28,847 nt of DNA from JAVZJR01 sp037447235. GTDB lineage: Archaea; Micrarchaeota; Micrarchaeia; Anstonellales; Bilamarchaeaceae. Below are positions 23,284 to 28,847 of the stretch, one piece after another (the first letter of the stretch is position 1; each line of letters opens with the position of its first letter). The position numbers and the translations under genes are program-made. Location: positions 1 through 28,847 of the forward strand of contig JBBIHC010000012.1 of assembly GCA_037447235.1 (NCBI GenBank), in the 5' to 3' direction. The notes under the pieces are model-generated. The model ran no database searches, was not told the DNA's origin, and was given only the letters and a program-made list of their open reading frames with translations.

Positions 23284-23840
23284 AACCACGATAGCATCCA
23301 CATCCCGAAGTGGGCGAGAAGGACAAATCTGGCTATTCTGCCGGTTATCGCGGCAAGGAGGAACTGCCACACCGGGATTTTTAGCGCCCCGGCCGCAAGG
23401 CCAGCAACGTCAAACAGGGGATTCGGAACAAATGCGAGGAAAAAAACCGCAAGCGGGCCATGTTTTTTCAGTATCGCATAGTTTCTGTCTTTTCTGTCCA
23501 TCAGCCCGGCTGCGCCGCTCCCTATCGAGTATCCGATAATCTCCCCAAGCCCGCTTCCAACCCCCGCGACCGCACCAAGCAGGTACGGGTCAAGCACTCC
23601 GCTCAGGGCGATAACCGCTGCCCAGCCGGGCGCCGGTATGAGAACAGTTGCCGCACTTAAAAATGAGATCAAGAATGCGCCGGCATATCCGTATGCCTGA
23701 AGCTCAGCAATTTTGTCTGATAATGACAGGATCAATGCGATTATCGCAATACTCAGGATTATCTGCAGGAGCGCTTTGGTCTTTTCTTTGTCAGACAACT
23801 TCAAATTCTTCACCGCCCCGGTGGTAAAGGCCCTTCGCAT
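23280..23840 (-). CDS. DedA/VTT-domain (SNARE-associated-like) membrane protein
   Basis: This protein of up to 186 residues has about five hydrophobic helices and the VTT-type motif FVPNPLFDVAGLAAGALK, resembling YqaA/DedA proteins implicated in lipid flipping and envelope homeostasis. PAPGWAAVIALSG is the matching loop of the first half. The proposed ATG at 23838-23840 overlaps the flavin-reductase gene by 50 nt; an internal GTG near 23813 or a TTG just after it is possible and would shorten the overlap. It is probably translated with the upstream flavin-reductase gene. Confidence 0.82.
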   Translation of the reverse strand: MRRAFTTGAVKNLKLSDKEKTKALLQIILSIAIIALILSLSDKIAELQAYGYAGAFLISFLSAATVLIPAPGWAAVIALSGVLDPYLLGAVAGVGSGLGEIIGYSIGSGAAGLMDRKDRNYAILKKHGPLAVFFLAFVPNPLFDVAGLAAGALKIPVWQFLLAAITGRIARFVLLAHFGMWMLSWF

Positions 23841-24258
23841 CGCGCCTTTTTACTACGTTTATCGCCCTGCCGGCAAATACCACGTGGTCGCCGATTTCGT
23901 ATTCGCCTGTGACCTCGCATTCTATGCTTGCTGGCGCATCCGCGATAAGCACCGTTTTCTTTCCATCCTCTTTTTTCCAGCCGGTAAGCGCAAACTTGTC
24001 AGTTTCCTTTCCGCTTTTTGAGCCGCATGCCAGTACACCAGCTTTCATATCCGGCGATGCTAGATTTATCGCGTACGCTTTTGAGTTGTGGATAAGCGAG
24101 TACGTGTGTCTCTTTTTCGCTATGGCAACACCGAAAATTGGCGGGTCAGCAGAGAGAGGATAGCACCATGCTGCTGGCATTATGTTGTCGTTTTCACCAT
24201 AACGCGCGGTTATCAGCACAACACGCATCGGATAAAGGAGCCGGTACAGTTTTTCCAT
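23791..24258 (-). CDS. Flavin reductase-like FMN-binding protein
   Basis: This 155-residue protein has the flavin reductase-like split-barrel fold: RVVLITARYGENDNIMPAAW, the FMN phosphate-binding region (GVAIAKKRHTYSLI), the FALTGWKK loop and a C-terminal strand VVFAGRAINVVKR. Relatives bind FMN and reduce flavins or O2. Partner and electron donor are unknown. A TATA-like box (24279-24288) lies about 26 nt before the ATG, suggesting a leaderless transcript. Confidence 0.9.
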   Translation of the reverse strand: MEKLYRLLYPMRVVLITARYGENDNIMPAAWCYPLSADPPIFGVAIAKKRHTYSLIHNSKAYAINLASPDMKAGVLACGSKSGKETDKFALTGWKKEDGKKTVLIADAPASIECEVTGEYEIGDHVVFAGRAINVVKRRDAKGLYHRGGEEFEVV

Positions 24259-24309
24259 AGAAGAAAATTCGACGGTAGCTTTAAAAAATGATGGTGTTAA
24301 ATGCTAAAC

Positions 24310-24387
24310 ATGGAAAAAGCACCCGAATATGTTGATGATGTTCCAGAGATAGAATCAGTGACGGTGCTTCGGGGTACCTTGGAGTAA
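24310..24387 (+). CDS. Possible 25-residue leaderless microprotein
   Basis: A short frame MEKAPEYVDDVPEIESVTVL (25 residues in all) begins exactly about 26 nt after the TTTAAA-centred box at 24279-24288, which also serves the divergent flavin-reductase gene. It ends 20 nt before the initiator tRNA. ATG 24301 with GGTG upstream would give 28 residues. Its acidic composition is gene-like, but the length is too short to be convincing. Confidence 0.25.
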   Translation: MEKAPEYVDDVPEIESVTVLRGTLE

Positions 24388-24407
24388 TTTTTTTCGTACT
24401 ATTTTTC

Positions 24408-24482
24408 AGCGGGGTAGGGTAGCCTGGAGTGCCCGCCGGGCTCATAACCCGGAGATCGGTGGTTCAAATCCATTCCCCGCTA
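24408..24482 (+). tRNA. trnM: Initiator tRNA-Met(CAU)
   Basis: This 75-nt tRNA has acceptor stem AGCGGGG/CCCCGCT with discriminator A, D stem GGGT/GCCC, anticodon stem CCGGG/CCCGG with loop CTCATAA (anticodon CAT), and T loop TTCAAAT. The three consecutive G-C pairs next to the anticodon loop (GGG/CCC) are the initiator hallmark. The A1-U72 acceptor pair also fits an archaeal initiator. CCA is not encoded. The T stem has two G-U pairs (GGTGG/CCATT). It has no intron. aIF2 gamma (13275) is its protein partner. Confidence 0.95.
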
Positions 24483-24500
24483 TTATTTTTCAGTGATGTG

Positions 24501-25112
24501 ATGGCGGCATGCGGCGTGGTTCTTGGGATTGACCTGGCTGGAAGCGTTCGGAGAGACACCGGCGCGGCCGTGCTCGCCGGAAAAAAATTTTTGCATGTTT
24601 CAATCGTTCACAGCGATGAAGAAATCGTCTCCTTGGCAGAAAAATACAAGCCGCTGCTGGTCGCAATTGACGCGCCGCTCACCCTGCCGCAGGGAAGAAA
24701 AACCATAGAGCACAACAACGGGGTTCATTTCAGAAAGTGCGACCTGGCTATGAGAAAAGCCGGAATAAGATTTTTCCCGGTAACCCTCGGCCCGATGAGA
24801 AGTCTCACGAAAAGAGGGATGCGCCTGAGGGCGATGCTTGCAAAAAAAGGCGCCAGGGCCATCGAAACATTTCCCGGTGCGGCTTATGATATTTTTGGCG
24901 TTCCGCGAAAAGACAAAAAAAGAATAGCCTTGTTCTACCGGAATGGCGGCTTCGGTTTTGAGGGGCGGGAGTACACGCAGGACGAGCTTGACGCGATGTG
25001 CTGTGCCCTGGTCGCATCGCTTGTGCTGCGCAAGAAAGCGCGCAAGTTCGGCGGAAATGACGGGGAGATATGGGTCCCTGCGCCATTCCGCGGTGCGCGG
25101 CGGGGGAGATAG
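24501..25112 (+). CDS. DUF429 family protein (RNase H-like fold, predicted nuclease)
   Basis: This 203-residue protein starts at ATG 24501, after the initiator tRNA. DUF429 motifs are GIDLAGS (residues 9-15), VAIDAPL, RFFPVTLGPMRSL, ETFPGAAYDIFG and DELDAMCCALVASL. The acidic residues placed after predicted strands fit an RNase H-like active site, and the family is annotated as a predicted nuclease; substrate is unknown. A longer reading that starts inside the tRNA is rejected. It lies 32 nt before the Fe-S operon regulator. Confidence 0.85.
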   Translation: MAACGVVLGIDLAGSVRRDTGAAVLAGKKFLHVSIVHSDEEIVSLAEKYKPLLVAIDAPLTLPQGRKTIEHNNGVHFRKCDLAMRKAGIRFFPVTLGPMRSLTKRGMRLRAMLAKKGARAIETFPGAAYDIFGVPRKDKKRIALFYRNGGFGFEGREYTQDELDAMCCALVASLVLRKKARKFGGNDGEIWVPAPFRGARRGR

Positions 25113-25149
25113 TTATTTAAACCTTCATATCAAAATATTTTCATATGAA
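25113..25149 (+). promoter_or_regulatory. Promoter and 26-bp palindromic operator of the Fe-S operon
   Basis: A TATA-like TTATTTAAA (25113-25121) is followed by an imperfect palindrome at 25124-25149: TTCATAT, C, AAAATATTTT, C, ATATGAA. 24 of 26 positions are symmetric; only the two C positions break symmetry. The palindrome covers the expected transcript start (about 25143) and the ATG (25145-25147). Its size and symmetry suit a winged-helix dimer, so autorepression by the gene product is likely. Confidence 0.65.
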
Positions 25150-25456
25150 ATATTTTTTATATTATAAATTCTTCAGGAATTTCTCCAACCCGCTCAGGCT
25201 CCGCATAATCCTGCTGCTGCGCGAGAGGGACAGAAGCGTCAGCGAGCTTGTGAAGGCCATTGGCGCGGAGCAGAGCAAGATTTCGCACCATCTTGCATTG
25301 CTTGCCGGATGCAGGATAATAGACGCGAAGAGAAAAGGCAAGTACAGGGTTTATTCTCTCAACAAAGAGGCGCTTCCGCTGCTTAATGTCGCGGAAAGGT
25401 ACGTTATGAGATGCAGAAAGGGGTGCAAAAATGCGAAGAATTGTTTATTTGGATAA
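25145..25456 (+). CDS. ArsR-type regulator with cysteine-rich tail, likely Fe-S responsive
   Basis: This 103-residue winged-helix protein has an ArsR/SmtB-like domain: NPLRLRIILLLRERDRSVSE, recognition helix AEQSKISHHLALLAGCR and wing DAKRKGKYRVYSLN. It carries Cys56 and a C-terminal triad Cys90-x3-Cys94-x5-Cys100 in MRCRKGCKNAKNC. Four cysteines could hold an Fe-S cluster or a metal. It overlaps iscS by 26 nt and precedes iscU, so it would be a functional counterpart of IscR or SufR, though from another family. The ligand is inference. Confidence 0.85.
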   Translation: MKYFLYYKFFRNFSNPLRLRIILLLRERDRSVSELVKAIGAEQSKISHHLALLAGCRIIDAKRKGKYRVYSLNKEALPLLNVAERYVMRCRKGCKNAKNCLFG

Positions 25457-26615
25457 TGCCGCCACAACAATGGTTGATCCGGCGGTAGTCGATGAGATGC
25501 TGCCTTACTTCACAAAGCATTATGGCAATCCGTCTTCTGTCCATTCGCTTGGCCACGAGGCTAAAGAGGCTGTTGAAGCAACCAGGGATTTGATAGCTGC
25601 TTCAATAAACTCCCGCGCGGACGAAATCATATTCACTTCTGGGGGGACCGAGGGAAACAACCTTGCGCTGAAAGGCGTGGCATTCGCCAACCGCGGCAGG
25701 GGAAAGCACATAATAACTACAGCGATAGAGCACAAATGCGTGCTTGCGAGTTGCGAATGGCTGGAAAAGGAAGGATTTGTTGTAACCTATCTTCGCGTTG
25801 ACAGTGAAGGGTTTGTTGACCCGGGTCTGCTTGATGAAAGCATAAGGAAGGACACGATTCTCGTTTCAATCATCCACGGCCAGAACGAGATAGGAACCAT
25901 ACAAAACCTGAAAGAGCTCGGCAGGGTATGCAGCGAGCACGGCGTATGGCTTCATACAGACGCGTGCCAGAGCTACACCAAAACAGAGCTGGATGTGAAA
26001 AAGTTTAATGTCTCGCTTGCGACCCTTAACGCGCACAAGCTTCACGGGCCGAAGGGTGTTGGCGCGCTTTACATCAGGGAGGATGTTGGTTTTGTGCCGT
26101 GGCAGCATGGCGGCGGCCAGGAATCAAAAAGAAGGGGCGGCACGGAGAACGTTCCGGGCATCGTTGGCTTTGCCAAGGCGGTGAAGCTTGCCTCTGACAG
26201 GAAACACATTGCGCATATGGCAAAGTTGCGTGATAAGCTGATAGACGGCGTGCTTGAAATAGACGACACGCGGCTTAACGGCCCGCGGGGGAACGCGCGC
26301 CTGTGCAACAACGCCAACTTTTCTTTCTTCGGAGTTGAAGGGGAAGGGCTTGGGATGGCGCTGGAGCAGGAAGGCATAAAAACATCAACCGGCTCCGCCT
26401 GTTCCTCGCGCTCGCTTGAGAAAAGCCACGTGCTCAAGGCGATAGGGCTCAGCGACGGCGACGTAAACAGCAGCATAAGGATGTCAATAAGCAGGTTTAC
26501 TCCGGAAGAGGACATTGATTATGCAATACAGAAAACCGGAGATGCGGTGAAAAAACTCCGCAGTTTTTCACCGATAAAGAAGGTGCTTGGAAGTGTATTC
26601 GGAAAAAGCTCTTAA
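25431..26615 (+). CDS. iscS: Cysteine desulfurase IscS/NifS (group I)
   Basis: This 394-residue PLP enzyme starts MRRIVYLDNAATTMVDPAVV. PLP Lys203 lies in NAHKLHGPKG, the pyridine-binding Asp177 in LHTDACQSY, and catalytic Cys324 in TSTGSACSSRSLEKSHVL, a group I mobile-loop pattern. It supplies sulfur to IscU for [2Fe-2S] assembly. It overlaps the regulator gene by 26 nt and iscU by 23 nt, so translation is coupled. It differs from the group II SufS at 3108. Confidence 0.96.
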   Translation: MRRIVYLDNAATTMVDPAVVDEMLPYFTKHYGNPSSVHSLGHEAKEAVEATRDLIAASINSRADEIIFTSGGTEGNNLALKGVAFANRGRGKHIITTAIEHKCVLASCEWLEKEGFVVTYLRVDSEGFVDPGLLDESIRKDTILVSIIHGQNEIGTIQNLKELGRVCSEHGVWLHTDACQSYTKTELDVKKFNVSLATLNAHKLHGPKGVGALYIREDVGFVPWQHGGGQESKRRGGTENVPGIVGFAKAVKLASDRKHIAHMAKLRDKLIDGVLEIDDTRLNGPRGNARLCNNANFSFFGVEGEGLGMALEQEGIKTSTGSACSSRSLEKSHVLKAIGLSDGDVNSSIRMSISRFTPEEDIDYAIQKTGDAVKKLRSFSPIKKVLGSVFGKSS

Positions 26616-27006
26616 GCGTTTTAAGAATCCAAAATCAGCAGGCGAGATAAAAAATCCCAGCGGCGTAGGCGAGGTTGGAAACCTCGCGTGCGGCGATGTC
26701 ATAAAGGTTTACATAAAAGTGGACAGGTCCGGGATAATCAGGGACGCCAAATTCCAGACCTATGGGTGCGTGGCAGCAATAGCCGCCTCTGACGCGCTTT
26801 GCGAGATGGCAAAGGGAAAGAGCACGGATGAGGTCCTGAGTATGAAATACGAGGACATCGTCAAAGAGCTTGACGGCCTGCCGCCAGTGAAATTCCACTG
26901 CTCGGTGATGGGAATACAGGCGCTGAAAAAAGCAATAGAAAACTACAGCAAGCAAAGCAGAGGCATTAAGCGGGGCAAGCTGGGCCCGGGCGCAGAATCA
27001 AAATAG
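26593..27006 (+). CDS. iscU: Fe-S cluster scaffold IscU
   Basis: This 137-residue scaffold probably starts at GTG 26593 (giving MYSEKALKRFKNP), with AAGGTG about 7 nt upstream; a TTG at 26587 is the alternative. It has the three cluster cysteines: Cys33 in LACGD (with Asp35), Cys59 in TYGCVAAIAAS and Cys103 in FHCSV. The LPPVK motif, recognised by Hsp70 co-chaperones in other species, precedes it. IscU builds [2Fe-2S] clusters with IscS and passes them on, possibly with the DnaK/DnaJ set. No IscA or ferredoxin follows; the cassette array begins right after. Confidence 0.94.
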   Translation: MYSEKALKRFKNPKSAGEIKNPSGVGEVGNLACGDVIKVYIKVDRSGIIRDAKFQTYGCVAAIAASDALCEMAKGKSTDEVLSMKYEDIVKELDGLPPVKFHCSVMGIQALKKAIENYSKQSRGIKRGKLGPGAESK

Positions 27007-27030
27007 TGGGCTGTAAGGTAAACGTCACCT

Positions 27031-27123
27031 ATAATATTTGCGGATAAACGAAGTTTCTTGAGCGTAGCGAAAGAAATTTGGGCGAAAGTCTGTAAGACTT
27101 TAGCCGTTTGTCCGCTGTTATGT
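27031..27123 (+). repeat. attC-like site 1 (integron recombination site)
   Basis: Arms ATAATA, bulge TTT, GCGGATAAACG (27031-27050) and CGTTTGTCCGCTGTTAT (27105-27121) pair over 17 positions with two G-U pairs, leaving a 3-nt bulge in the left arm. Inside are GAAG, a hairpin (TTTCTT/AAGAAA), ATTTGGG (27076-27082) and a second hairpin (AAAGTCT/AGACTTT). The right box GTTATGT begins cassette 1. The left box has AAT instead of AAC and does not match any upstream cassette start in the window, so the left side is probably degenerate or a boundary. Confidence 0.75.
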
Positions 27124-27230
27124 GCCCCGAGCCGACAGGCGAGAGTGCAACGTGGTTCGAGCCGAAGGCGAGAAAGTTGCGAGGCAGGACTATATATCAA
27201 TAGATGGGGTCACAAGACCCGACGTTATGA
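27122..27230 (+). other. Non-coding structured region of cassette 1
   Basis: This segment holds two imperfect direct repeats (CGAGCCGACAGGCGAGAG and CGAGCCGAAGGCGAGAAA), a GCAAC/GTTGC stem, and a TGTGCCCC...GGGGTCACA arm pair with one extra T. A second GTTATG (27225-27230) lies near its end. I see no gene. It could be a decayed recombination site or a non-coding RNA. Confidence 0.35.
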
Positions 27231-27254
27231 GCAGAATTGAAAGTTCATCTCTCC

Positions 27255-27920
27255 TTAACGTCTGGCAAGTTCAAGTTTCTTCTTAACACCCCCGCTTTCC
27301 ATTTGGTCTTTGTCAAAGGGGTAAGGTGAATTTTTGCCACCTAGCAATTTTTGTTCAATTATATAAAAGTCGAGGAACACGAAGACAGCCATCCACGCTA
27401 CTGCAAGCAACCAACCCCACAAGTTCACCATGTTATTTGCTACAATATAATATATGTAAGTCACACCAATTGGAAGCCAACCAAAAACGGTGGAGGCGGT
27501 GCCTGGACTGTAGAAAGTTCTTAGCTTCATGTTCGCATAAATGACGTGGCCGAAGAATTGCACAGTTAAGCCGAGCAGAACCGGCGCCAAACCTAACCAA
27601 ATCACGTTGGGGAAAAAGACCGGGACCATATAGAAGCCGTATGCAAAAATAAGATTAGCCACCATGGACGAATTCTGGTTCAGCGGATAGCGGTCCGGCT
27701 TTGCACTTTTCATCAAAACCATATTCGCGATTGCTGGAAAACCTCCTGGCCAGCTGTACTCTTCAAATTGATGTATAAGAACGACAATAAAGTTGAGAAG
27801 AAGAAGCTTTTGTAAAAAGGCAAGTTCATTCCAAGCAAATATTAGGTAAACTCCCGCGACCATTGCTGAAAAAAGACCAATGGCGCTCCAACGTCGCCTT
27901 AGAAATTTTAAAAAAGTCAT
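27255..27920 (-). CDS. HXXEE-domain membrane protein (cassette gene, reversed)
   Basis: This 221-residue polytopic protein has about six hydrophobic helices. HQFEEYSWPGGFPAIAN (about residues 50-66) contains the HXXEE signature of the uncharacterised HXXEE family, whose members are mainly bacterial. The spaced His/Glu residues suggest metal binding, unproven. It is read against the usual cassette direction, but a TATA-like AAATTTAAATATG (minus strand, 27948-27960) lies about 35 nt upstream, so it should be self-expressed. Its stop is close to the cassette start. It looks horizontally acquired. Confidence 0.8.
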   Translation of the reverse strand: MTFLKFLRRRWSAIGLFSAMVAGVYLIFAWNELAFLQKLLLLNFIVVLIHQFEEYSWPGGFPAIANMVLMKSAKPDRYPLNQNSSMVANLIFAYGFYMVPVFFPNVIWLGLAPVLLGLTVQFFGHVIYANMKLRTFYSPGTASTVFGWLPIGVTYIYYIVANNMVNLWGWLLAVAWMAVFVFLDFYIIEQKLLGGKNSPYPFDKDQMESGGVKKKLELARR

Positions 27921-28000
27921 ATTCTTCTAATTGTAATTACATAAGTGCATATTTAAATTTTACCAATCATGTGGCTTCAAGTCCTGCCGAGCAATTGCAC

Positions 28001-28092
28001 ATAACATATGCGATTTAACGAAGTCCTGCGTAGCAGGATTTGGGTGGAGCGAACCGCAGGTGAGCGAAACCGTTAAATCGCTGTTCATTTCC
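28001..28092 (+). repeat. attC-like site 2
   Basis: AACA, bulge TAT, GCGATTTAACG (28003-28020) pairs perfectly over 15 positions with CGTTAAATCGCTGTT (28071-28085), leaving TAT unpaired. Between are GAAG, hairpin TCCTGC-GTA-GCAGGA (28024-28038), ATTTGGG (28038-28044) and a second imperfect hairpin region (GGTGGAGCGAACC, GGTGAGCGAAACC). The left box GCACATAAC belongs to cassette 1; the right box GTTCATTTC begins cassette 2. Confidence 0.8.
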
Positions 28093-28110
28093 CCTGAATA
28101 CTTGGAAGGG

Positions 28111-28150
28111 TTGAGTTTTAGGCAACGTTGGGCGAAGCCCAAAAACTCAA
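28111..28150 (+). other. Hairpin in the cassette 2 leader
   Basis: TTGAGTTTT (28111-28119) pairs with AAAACTCAA (28142-28150), and nested inside TGGGC-GAA-GCCCA (28129-28141) forms a second perfect stem next to it. The same GGCGAAGCC core occurs in attC-like site 3. It precedes the TATA-like box of the cassette gene, so it is not in that mRNA; it may act as a terminator for read-through or be a remnant of a recombination site. Confidence 0.4.
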
Positions 28151-28179
28151 AGTCGCGAGGGCGCCGAAAATTCAAAAGT

Positions 28180-28189
28180 TATTTAAAAT
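28180..28189 (+). promoter_or_regulatory. Promoter inside cassette 2
   Basis: A TATA-like TATTTAAAAT is centred about 26 nt before ATG 28210, indicating a leaderless archaeal transcript from within the cassette. The cassette therefore does not need an external integron promoter. Confidence 0.5.
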
Positions 28190-28209
28190 AGCTTATCGCA
28201 TTACCTATT

Positions 28210-28752
28210 ATGACAAAAAGAAAAGGCTCATACAGCCATTATGAATTAATGTTTGAGAATTTTTTAAGAGAGCGACAATTCCTTTATATCGCAATAAATG
28301 AAGCAAAACGTCCGATTTTCGGAGGAAAAAAAGTAAAGAATTTCGATTTTATTGTTGTTTCTAAAAGCGGAAAACTTATTCTTATTGACATTAAAGGAAA
28401 ACAATTCCCATACGAATCAAAATCAGGCAAAAACTATTGGGAAAATTGGGTAGGGCTGGATGATGTAAAATTTCTAAAAATGTGGGCTAAAATTTTCAAT
28501 ACGACTGGAATTATTGTATTTCCATATCTGATAAAATACAAAGAAGATGAGAAATTGTTCAAAAATATCTTCAGATTCAAGAGAAATTCTTATGGGATTG
28601 TTGCTATTGATGTTAATGAATATCACAAAAATTCTAAACCTAGAAGCAAGTCAGGAGAAGGAACATTTAATGCGATAAGCGTTTCAAGAGAGTTATTTTC
28701 AAAATTAGTAAAACCTATTTCATTCTTCTTTCATAGGCGCCCGAGCGATTGA
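28210..28752 (+). CDS. HYExAFE-like protein, PD-(D/E)XK nuclease-type fold (cassette gene)
   Basis: This 180-residue basic protein has HYELMFENFLRERQF near the N-terminus, matching the HYExAFE pattern, then KNFDFIVVSKSGKLILIDIK with a D...DxK arrangement (FDF, then IDIKG) typical of PD-(D/E)XK nucleases. Relatives are small proteins known mainly from bacteria such as Planctomycetes, of unknown function. It lies 2 nt before attC-like site 3, as a cassette gene should. Base composition is clearly more AT-rich than that of neighbours. A DNA-cleaving defence or repair role is possible but inferred from fold alone. Confidence 0.8.
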   Translation: MTKRKGSYSHYELMFENFLRERQFLYIAINEAKRPIFGGKKVKNFDFIVVSKSGKLILIDIKGKQFPYESKSGKNYWENWVGLDDVKFLKMWAKIFNTTGIIVFPYLIKYKEDEKLFKNIFRFKRNSYGIVAIDVNEYHKNSKPRSKSGEGTFNAISVSRELFSKLVKPISFFFHRRPSD

Positions 28753-28841
28753 AATGAACATATGCGATTAAGAGAAGTTTTTGGCGAAGCCAAAAATTTG
28801 GGGAAAATTTGCAGGATTTTCTCTCTTAATCGCTGTTAGGC
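28753..28841 (+). repeat. attC-like site 3
   Basis: AACA, bulge TAT, GCGATTAAGAG (28757-28774) pairs perfectly with CTCTTAATCGCTGTT (28823-28837). Between are GAAG, hairpin TTTTTGGC-GAA-GCCAAAAA (28778-28796), ATTTGGG (28796-28802) and an AAAAT/ATTTT stem. The right box GTTAGGC (28835-28841) fits the integron consensus GTTRRRY exactly, and would begin a further cassette beyond the window edge. Confidence 0.8.
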
Positions 28842-28847
28842 GTCCTG

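Larger units (their letters stand above)
27118..28083 (+). mobile_element. Integron gene cassette 1 (966 bp)
   Basis: The unit runs from the TT of site 1's right box (GTTATGTGC, 27117-27125) to the G before TT in site 2. The site 2 left box GCACATAAC is the exact reverse complement of GTTATGTGC, which is the internal consistency expected when a circular cassette is integrated within its own attC. The cassette holds one gene, on the minus strand, with its own TATA-like promoter, plus a structured GC-rich region at 27122-27230 with no gene. Confidence 0.72.
28084..28835 (+). mobile_element. Integron gene cassette 2 (752 bp)
   Basis: The cassette runs from TT in site 2 (GTTCATTTC) to the G before TT in site 3. 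The site 3 left box GAAATGAAC is the exact reverse complement of GTTCATTTC, whereas site 3's own right box, GTTAGGC, differs. It carries one plus-strand gene with its site directly after it, the canonical cassette arrangement, and is visibly AT-rich compared with the chromosome. Confidence 0.78.

Noticed and set aside
24429..24500. N-terminal extension of the DUF429 protein
   Set aside because: These codons lie in the initiator tRNA; ATG 24501 gives the normal DUF429 start.
27225..27233. GTTATGAGC as an additional cassette boundary
   Set aside because: No matching GCTCATAAC occurs at a downstream site, and the left box of site 2 matches the cassette start at 27117 instead.
27031..28841. CRISPR array or insertion-sequence ends as explanation of the repeats
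   Set aside because: Repeats are only three, about 90 nt, structured, and separated by full genes; no transposase or Cas gene is present, and the box cross-matching fits cassettes.

Overview
This is a stretch of archaeal chromosome. Diagnostic genes are transcription factor B, initiation factor aIF2 gamma, ribosomal protein S6e, an RFC small subunit, RtcB, an archaeal Dim2/Pno1-like KH protein, and a tRNA with a bulge-helix-bulge type intron. Promoters look archaeal: TATA-like boxes about 26 nt before leaderless ATGs, and GGTG/GGTGAT ribosome-binding sites elsewhere. Small genes, many overlaps, lipoproteins, an acquired DnaK system and a compact [FeFe] hydrogenase suggest a DPANN-type lineage such as Diapherotrites/Iainarchaeota or Micrarchaeota. 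That placement is inference and the exact phylum cannot be fixed from this window.

Layout. Positions 5619 to 1 (minus) form a seven-gene run: HEAT-repeat protein, Dim2-like KH protein, SufS-type cysteine desulfurase, RtcB RNA ligase, a second HEAT protein interrupted by a 100-N assembly gap, a HAD phosphatase and the start of a metallo-beta-lactamase-fold hydrolase. From 5770 to 9821 (plus) lie a winged-helix regulator, GrpE, DnaK and DnaJ. From 9832 to 12959 are secreted or anchored proteins, a small Zn ribbon and RFC small subunit. At 13041-13171 (minus) is tRNA-Ser(GCU) with a 47-nt intron in the T loop, followed by aIF2 gamma and S6e. From 14936 to 17833 are a membrane-anchored hypothetical, a tandem-motif small protein, TFB, RNase HII and a PRC-barrel protein.

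From 17964 to 20920 (plus) are a triple Zn-ribbon protein, LemA, HtpX and, starting directly after the HtpX stop codon, a 360-residue [FeFe] hydrogenase that carries only the H-cluster domain. No HydE, HydF or HydG lies in the window. After it come a polytopic membrane protein, a lipoprotein, a P-loop kinase-dCMP deaminase fusion, a DedA/VTT protein, a flavin-reductase-like protein, initiator tRNA-Met and a DUF429 protein. A compact Fe-S operon follows (25145-27006): an ArsR-type regulator with a cysteine-rich tail, IscS and IscU, with a near-perfect 26-bp palindrome over the regulator's start codon.

The last 1.8 kb (27031-28847) changes character. Three long folded sites share one architecture and flank two single-gene units, and the recombination boxes match as expected for integron gene cassettes: each site's left box is the exact 9-nt reverse complement of the start of the cassette that precedes it. 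I read this as part of an integron cassette array (no integrase in view), carrying an HXXEE membrane protein in reverse orientation and a HYExAFE/PD-(D/E)XK-like protein. This array and the minimal hydrogenase are the two most notable systems here.
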